From positions 62,001 through 126,000 of the forward strand of contig NZ_BBVD01000005.1 of assembly GCF_000964545.1 (NCBI RefSeq): a stretch of DNA of 64,000 bases. Reading direction: 5' to 3'. Numbering within the stretch: the first letter of the stretch is position 1; every line of letters begins with the position of its first letter. This document shows, one piece after another, positions 59,579 to 64,000 of this stretch. Under the pieces are notes generated by a model. That model did not search any database and was not told the DNA's origin. It was given only the letters and a program-made list of their open reading frames with translations. This DNA is from Comamonas thiooxydans. GTDB lineage: Bacteria > Pseudomonadota > Gammaproteobacteria > Burkholderiales > Burkholderiaceae_C. Position numbers and translations under genes: made by a program.

Positions 59579-61210
59579 ATGACAGAAGCTCGCCTGACGC
59601 TGCATGGCGTCTCCTACACACTGCCCAATGGGCGGCCGCTCTTTTCCAATCTTTGCTGCAGCTTCGGCTCACAGCGCACGGCGCTGGTGGGCCGCAATGG
59701 CGTGGGCAAAACCGTACTGGCCCGCATTCTGGCTGGCGAGCTGCCTCCCGGCTGCGGCGGCGTAACGTGTGCGGGTCGCATTCACTATCTGCCGCAAAAC
59801 CCTCTGGCATCCCGTCCAGATCTGAGCATCGCTGCACTGGCAGGCCTGAGCGACACGCTGCTGGCACTGGAGCGTATTGAGCAAGGCAGCTGCGAAGCCA
59901 GCGACTACGAACTGCTAGCCGAGCGCTGGGACATACGTCAGCAGTTTCAGATGCAGCTCGAACGGATCGGCCTGCCTCCGCTGGCACCGCAAACACCTGC
60001 CAGCCAGCTCAGTGGCGGCCAGGCCATGCGCGTGGCGCTGCTGGGTGCACAACTGTCCCAGGCCGACTTTCTGATTCTGGACGAGCCCAGCAATCATCTG
60101 GACGCTGCCAGCCGCTCTGCCCTGGCGCAGCAACTGCAGCAATGGAGCAGCGGCCTGCTGCTGATCAGCCATGACAGAGTCTTGCTGGAGGTCATGGACT
60201 CCGTTGCGGAACTGACCCCCAGCGCAATCAACATCTATGGAGGAAACTACTCTTTCTATAGAGAAGTCCAGCGCCAGAAAAGCCAGAATGCACAAGACGA
60301 GCTGGCCCGCCTCAAGCTGGAACGCAGCCGCGCCGAGCAAGCCTTGCGCACGCAGCAGGAACGCCAGAGTCGCAGGCAGGCACGTGGTGAAAAGCAGGGA
60401 AAGAACGGCAACCAGGCCAAGATTCTGCTGGACGCAAGCAAGGAACGCGCCCAGAGTTCGGGCGGCAAGCTGACCACCCAGCAGGCCTCAACGCGCGAAG
60501 CCCTGAACCAAAGCGTGCGCGAGGCCGCCGAGGCACTGCAGCGCCAGGTGGACTGGCAGGCCGACGGCATCCACTGGCATGCGCCTCAAGAGCCGAGGAG
60601 CCAGGGAGACCGCATCGTTGCCGAGCTGCGTGATGTGCAACTGCCCCATGTTGAGCCGCACCCTCCTCTGAACCTGGTGCTGCGTGCCGGTCAGCGCATG
60701 GCCGTTAGCGGCCCCAATGGCTGCGGCAAGTCCATGCTGTTGCAACTGCTGGCTGGGCAGTTGCAACCGCTGACGGGCGAGTGCTGCCTGAAAACGCCGT
60801 TTGCAATGCTGGACCAGCACCAGAGTCTGTTGCAAGCCGAATCACCCGTGCTGAGCCAGTTACTGGCCGCCAGTCCGCGCACGCCCGAGTCGCTGCAACG
60901 TATGCGACTGGCACAAGTCGGGCTGGATGCGCGCCATATCGATCAGCCTAGCGGGCAACTCAGCGGTGGTGAACGCCTCAAGGCCGCCATGGCCTGCACG
61001 CTTTACCGTGACGAGCCGGCGCAATTGCTGCTGCTGGACGAACCCGACAACCACCTGGATCTGCCATCCCTGCAGGCGCTGGAGAGCATGTTGTGCCAAT
61101 ACGCGGGCACGCTAATTATCGTTTCGCACGACACCATGCTGCTCCGCGCGCTGAAGTTGACGCACCAGCTGAGCTTTGCCGCTGAAACATGGACATTGAC
61201 AACGCTCTGA
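59579..61210 (+). CDS. ABC-F subfamily ATPase
   Basis: A 543-residue protein with two ABC ATPase domains and no membrane segment, the ABC-F layout. First domain: Walker A GRNGVGKT, signature LSGGQ, Walker B LILDEPSNHLD. Second: Walker A GPNGCGKS, signature LSGGE, Walker B LLLLDEPDNHLD. The Arg/Gln-rich linker of about 80 residues (near residues 235-330) lacks clear resistance-type features. ABC-F proteins act on the ribosome, including translation factors and antibiotic-resistance types; this one cannot be assigned further. ATG 59579 is the first start directly before the domain. Confidence 0.86.
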   Translation: MTEARLTLHGVSYTLPNGRPLFSNLCCSFGSQRTALVGRNGVGKTVLARILAGELPPGCGGVTCAGRIHYLPQNPLASRPDLSIAALAGLSDTLLALERIEQGSCEASDYELLAERWDIRQQFQMQLERIGLPPLAPQTPASQLSGGQAMRVALLGAQLSQADFLILDEPSNHLDAASRSALAQQLQQWSSGLLLISHDRVLLEVMDSVAELTPSAINIYGGNYSFYREVQRQKSQNAQDELARLKLERSRAEQALRTQQERQSRRQARGEKQGKNGNQAKILLDASKERAQSSGGKLTTQQASTREALNQSVREAAEALQRQVDWQADGIHWHAPQEPRSQGDRIVAELRDVQLPHVEPHPPLNLVLRAGQRMAVSGPNGCGKSMLLQLLAGQLQPLTGECCLKTPFAMLDQHQSLLQAESPVLSQLLAASPRTPESLQRMRLAQVGLDARHIDQPSGQLSGGERLKAAMACTLYRDEPAQLLLLDEPDNHLDLPSLQALESMLCQYAGTLIIVSHDTMLLRALKLTHQLSFAAETWTLTTL

Positions 61211-61377
61211 TCGCTGCAACCGGCCCTGTCACGGTCACTACCGGCTGGCAAGGCCAGCCCTCGGTTGAATCTCGGTTGTGCAACGCCGTGCATTCTGCCC
61301 CCGGTTCGGCAATGCTCAAGGCACCTCCAAGCTCCCGGACCATTCATCTACTTGCCCCTGATTTCGACCTCAGGGGT

Positions 61378-61788
61378 TCAGGAGGTCTTTTTCCAGCTTC
61401 TTCCGTCCGTGGAGCGATAGTCACCACCCGTGGCACAGCAACCGCCCGCACCAAAGGCCATGCGTCCCAGTGTGACCCGAAGCACGCCTTCCTCATAGCG
61501 GATGGATTGACGCTGGCAGGAGGTGAAAAACGGGTATGGCTCGGGCGCCAGTACTTTTTCCCAGCGGACTTCGCCTTTTTCCAGAGGCTCCACAAGAAAG
61601 ACCTCGCAATCGTGGACCAACAGGAACACCGGCTGGCCTGCCAGCACGCCCTTGAAGACCTGCTCCGGCGCTGCATCGCGCGTGGCTTGCGCCTGTTTGC
61701 TCAGAGGTGCTTGGGCTTCGCCAGAGTTGCAGCCCGCCAGACCTGTCAGCGCCAGCAGCAAAAAGGAGAACAAGGGCTTTGCGATCAT
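61378..61788 (-). CDS. Small lipoprotein
   Basis: A 136-residue protein with a lipoprotein signal (LFSFLLLALTGLAGC, lipobox LAGC). The mature part contains several Cys (HDCEVF, FFTSCQR, GAGGCCATGG). No domain is recognised. ATG 61788. Convergent with the ABC-F gene. Confidence 0.75.
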   Translation of the reverse strand: MIAKPLFSFLLLALTGLAGCNSGEAQAPLSKQAQATRDAAPEQVFKGVLAGQPVFLLVHDCEVFLVEPLEKGEVRWEKVLAPEPYPFFTSCQRQSIRYEEGVLRVTLGRMAFGAGGCCATGGDYRSTDGRSWKKTS

Positions 61789-62226
61789 GAGAGTTCAGTA
61801 TGCCAGTTGCTTGCCATCGCCACGACTGAAATCGTGTTGGAGAATCAAAGCAGTCATCCTGCATATTCCGTGTGATCCCCAATGTCTTCGTGCCCTACGA
61901 CACCGACAAGTGCGAGCAGCCCAATATCTCGCCCTCCTGGAGCACGGTGTCAGAGCACCAGCGCAAATTGTGTATTTTCGAATCGGCCCCACGCTCCATG
62001 CCCTCTGGGGGAATCTCAAGGCATTGGACTTCAACCCGCAAACCGACAAGGTCAGGAAGCTTGAGCTGGGCGCAGACCAGAGCCATGCCTCTTCGGGCAA
62101 TGCCACTGCAGAACTCGAGCCCTTGGCACCGTTTCAATTTCTGGGCATCCAAGGTCTGGCGGGCTTGTAAAAAGCGACCAGCGCTGATGCATCAGCGCTG
62201 GTCGCTATGGTTGTAGTGATTGCAAC
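61789..62226. other. Region without a confident gene
   Basis: About 440 nt between the lipoprotein start and the DUF1232 gene. Open frames exist on both strands (for example 61895-62152 minus) but codon use does not decide between them, so none is annotated. Contains the palindrome at 62173. Confidence 0.35.
62173..62206 (-). terminator. Perfect 34-bp palindrome acting as terminator
   Basis: AGCGACCAGCGCTGATG followed by its exact reverse complement, with no loop bases. On the minus strand it is followed by TTTTTAC, 21 nt past the DUF1232 gene, so it acts as terminator. Its arms resemble the dispersed repeat family. Confidence 0.8.
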
Positions 62227-62508
62227 TTAGCCGGCCTTGGTGCCCACGCGTTCGCGCAGTGACGCCAGAAGCTCGGCCGGCAAAAACCTGAAAGCCAGTT
62301 GCAGCAGCAAAAAGCCAATCAGGCCATCGTCCAGCCATCCCAGAATGGGAATGCTGTCGGGTACGAAATCTATGGGGCTGACGATATAGAGCGCCGCCAG
62401 CACGGTGACCAGCTTGGCCGCCTTGGGCGAACGCGGGTCCCGCAGCACGGCCCAGGCAAGCAGCAGCTCTTTGCGAAAGCGTGACAGCGCACGACCCAGT
62501 TTCCACAT
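62227..62508 (-). CDS. DUF1232/YkvA-family membrane protein
   Basis: A 93-residue protein with two hydrophobic stretches. The family signature YIVSPIDFVPDSIPILGWLDD is in the middle, and GLIGFLLLQLAF follows. The family is widespread with unknown function. ATG 62508 is chosen, GGAG 9 nt upstream; GTG 62517 is in frame. Ends at a strong palindrome terminator. Confidence 0.83.
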   Translation of the reverse strand: MWKLGRALSRFRKELLLAWAVLRDPRSPKAAKLVTVLAALYIVSPIDFVPDSIPILGWLDDGLIGFLLLQLAFRFLPAELLASLRERVGTKAG

Positions 62509-62673
62509 AGTAGTCACTCCGGCAAAAGTGAAAAAACCGAATCTTCAGCTGCGGTCGAACTGGACGATGGCAAGAGCGAGGCATTGCCAGTCTGCCACAG
62601 AATGTATCCAACAGCTGAAACCCCAAAGCATCAATCCTTTTATCGAAAAGATTGATGCTGATTTGACAGCAAA

Positions 62674-63207
62674 TCAACCGTCGATCGGGTTTTCCGGCGT
62701 CTGCAGCGTGAGCTGGTAGAAGGCCAGATCCAGCCAGCGGCCGAACTTGAAGCCCACCTGGGGCATCAGGCCCACGGACTCGAAACCCAACCGCTTGTGC
62801 AGTGCAATGCTGCCCGCGTTGGCGGCGTCGATGGCACCGACGAGCACATGCACATCTCCACGCTGCCTGGCCTCGGCAATCAGCAGTTCCATCAATTGCT
62901 GCCCCAAACCTCGGCCCCGGTGCTGTGGATGGACATAGACCGAATGCTCAACCGTGTACTTATAGGCGGGGTAGGCGCGAAAACCTCCCCAGCTGCAAAA
63001 GCCCAGCAACCGGCCTTGCGCATCCTCAATGCCGATGACGGGGAAGCCGCCTGCACGCTTGACATCGAACCAGCTGACCATGTTTTGTGTCGTGCGCGGC
63101 TGGTAGTCGTAGAGCGCCGTGGAATTGACGATGGCATCGTTGAAAATGTCCAGAATCGCAGCGGCGTGGCGTTCGTGCGTGCATTGCACGATGTTCAGAT
63201 CACTCAT
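62674..63207 (-). CDS. GNAT N-acetyltransferase (phosphinothricin-type)
   Basis: A 177-residue acetyltransferase. The acetyl-CoA motif A, VYVHPQHRGRGLGQQLM, is intact. INDA-type NDAIVNSTALYDYQPR at the start and AANAGSIALHKRLGFE later match the phosphinothricin/methionine sulfoximine acetyltransferase group (bar/pat, MnaT). The amine substrate is probably an amino acid analogue. ATG 63207. It is divergent from the Mop gene. Confidence 0.85.
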   Translation of the reverse strand: MSDLNIVQCTHERHAAAILDIFNDAIVNSTALYDYQPRTTQNMVSWFDVKRAGGFPVIGIEDAQGRLLGFCSWGGFRAYPAYKYTVEHSVYVHPQHRGRGLGQQLMELLIAEARQRGDVHVLVGAIDAANAGSIALHKRLGFESVGLMPQVGFKFGRWLDLAFYQLTLQTPENPIDG

Positions 63208-63352
63208 TTCTTGGCCTCAGGCACCCAAATCAGAGTCGGTATTATGGGCAAGGTCCAAGCAGTCGTGGCCTGCGCAGCGTTTAACTGCACAGGCGCGGGT
63301 GCTATAAGAATAGATTCAGCTTCCTTCCCGCCGGTATTTTCAGGAAACCCTC

Positions 63353-63778
63353 ATGCAAAGCAGTGCACGCAACCAGTTCAAGGGAAGTGTCTCCCATATC
63401 AGCCACGGCATCGTCACCGATGAGGTCCAGATCCGTACCGAGCACAATGCGGAGCTGGTGGCGACCATCACGCATGGCAGTGCCGTCAGCCTGGGCCTGA
63501 AGGCCGGCAGTACGGTGATCGCCATGGTCAAGGCGCCGTCCGTGATGGTGGTGACAAATTGCGAAGGCGTGCGCTTCTCGGCGCGCAACCAGCTCAACGG
63601 CAAGATCACCCGAATCAAGCCCGGAGCGGTGAATGCCGAAGTGACCATAGATGCTCAGGGCCTGCAGGTGGTGGCCATGGTCACCCAGGAAAGCACCGAA
63701 AACCTGGGCCTTGCCGTGGGCAGGACGGCTACGGCCTTGTTCAAGGCTTCTCAGGTCGTGCTGGCGGTGCTGCCCTGA
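63353..63778 (+). CDS. Di-Mop molybdenum-binding protein
   Basis: A 141-residue protein made of two tandem Mop (TOBE) domains, about residues 4-68 and 74-139. Each has the SARNQ(F/L)xGxI pattern (SARNQFKG; SARNQLNG). Di-Mop proteins such as ModG bind and store molybdate in the cytoplasm. Its stop overlaps the next ATG by one base. Relevant to the Mo-enzyme TtrA elsewhere in the window, though not linked to it in position. Confidence 0.85.
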   Translation: MQSSARNQFKGSVSHISHGIVTDEVQIRTEHNAELVATITHGSAVSLGLKAGSTVIAMVKAPSVMVVTNCEGVRFSARNQLNGKITRIKPGAVNAEVTIDAQGLQVVAMVTQESTENLGLAVGRTATALFKASQVVLAVLP

Positions 63779-64000
63779 TGAACGAATCCATTGTTCTGCA
63801 GCCCATAGGCCGTGTACACAGCCCGTTCAAGCATGCCGTGGGCATGCCCATACAGACCGTGGCTGCCCAGCAGCATGAGGGAAAGATCGAGGTTTTTGCA
63901 CCTTTTGCCGCAGGCTTGCGCGATGTGCAGGAGTTTCAATACCTGATCCTGCTCACGCACCTGCATGAGGCCACGGAAAAGCTGGAAGTCGTGCCCTTTA
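63778..64000 (+). CDS. TsaA/TrmO-family methyltransferase, partial
   Basis: The first 74 codons of a protein cut by the window end. The opening QPIGRVHSPFKHAVGMPIQ followed by EGKIEVFAPFAAGL and LILLTHLHEA are the family pattern of the SAM-dependent TsaA-like enzymes, which include TrmO (N6-methylation of t6A37 in tRNA). ATG 63778 overlaps the Mop gene stop (TGATG), so the two are coupled. A molybdenum-linked TsaA relative is also possible given the neighbour. Confidence 0.75.
   Translation, partial: MNESIVLQPIGRVHSPFKHAVGMPIQTVAAQQHEGKIEVFAPFAAGLRDVQEFQYLILLTHLHEATEKLEVVPF

Noticed and set aside
1..64000. CRISPR array, prophage, integrase, transposase, tRNA or rRNA
   Set aside because: None seen on either strand. 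The phage holin-like gene at 47203 belongs to a yqjE-type unit without phage neighbours.

Overview
The window looks like chromosomal DNA of a betaproteobacterium of the Comamonadaceae, most likely Comamonas (testosteroni/thiooxydans group). Three things point there: the GC-rich, strongly third-position-GC coding style; a pyruvate dehydrogenase locus whose E3 carries its own lipoyl domain; and a dispersed small repeat containing GCAGCTATCAAAA, which I associate with this family from memory. I saw no rRNA, tRNA, CRISPR array, transposase or integrase. Almost every kilobase holds ordinary chromosomal genes, with a few accessory islets.

Layout. 0.1-3.4 kb: isochorismatase-like hydrolase, NlpC/P60 peptidase, small stress membrane protein, DUF697-like protein and EVE-domain protein. 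3.5-6.3 kb: an unassigned structured leader, a PuuP-like permease and a FUSC transporter. 6.3-14.8 kb: YtcJ-like amidohydrolase lipoprotein, MFS transporter, aldo/keto reductase, DUF2167 and DUF2322 proteins and a membrane diguanylate cyclase. 14.9-21.4 kb: a carboxylate-amine ligase coupled to a cation/proton antiporter, then an M20 amidohydrolase + DUF3100 transporter pair divergent from a LysR regulator. 21.5-24.9 kb: MoxR ATPase + VWA/metallopeptidase pair and YjdM. 25-29.5 kb: MFS transporter, GFA-family protein and a hipBA module with matched palindrome pairs on both sides.

29.8-37.1 kb (minus strand) is the aceE-aceF-(unknown)-lpdA pyruvate dehydrogenase locus, divergent from a two-component system, followed by folD and prlC. 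44-48 kb carries a glutaredoxin-like protein, rpiA, pyrD and a yqjD/yqjE/yqjK-like cell-envelope operon. 48.4-53.7 kb is a molybdenum respiratory operon, ttrB-ttrC-ttrA (tetrathionate reductase type), with an FNR-type box at exactly -41.5 of a predicted promoter. 54.4-56 kb is an AT-rich gap plus two secreted Ser/Thr/Asn/Gly-rich proteins of unknown function. The rest holds DUF1697, DUF2625, VOC, LysR, ABC-F, lipoprotein, DUF1232, GNAT and di-Mop genes and the start of a TsaA/TrmO-type methyltransferase cut by the window end.

The most distinctive signals are (i) the mirror-image operator pairs around hipBA, (ii) the structured leader before the PuuP-like permease, in which one arm can pair either in a long-range closing stem or in a terminator, (iii) the ttr operon with an FNR-class promoter and no adjacent ttrRS, and (iv) the secreted low-complexity pair, the second of which has an open -1 frame past its stop. 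Functional names come from recognising family motifs by eye; no database search was run.
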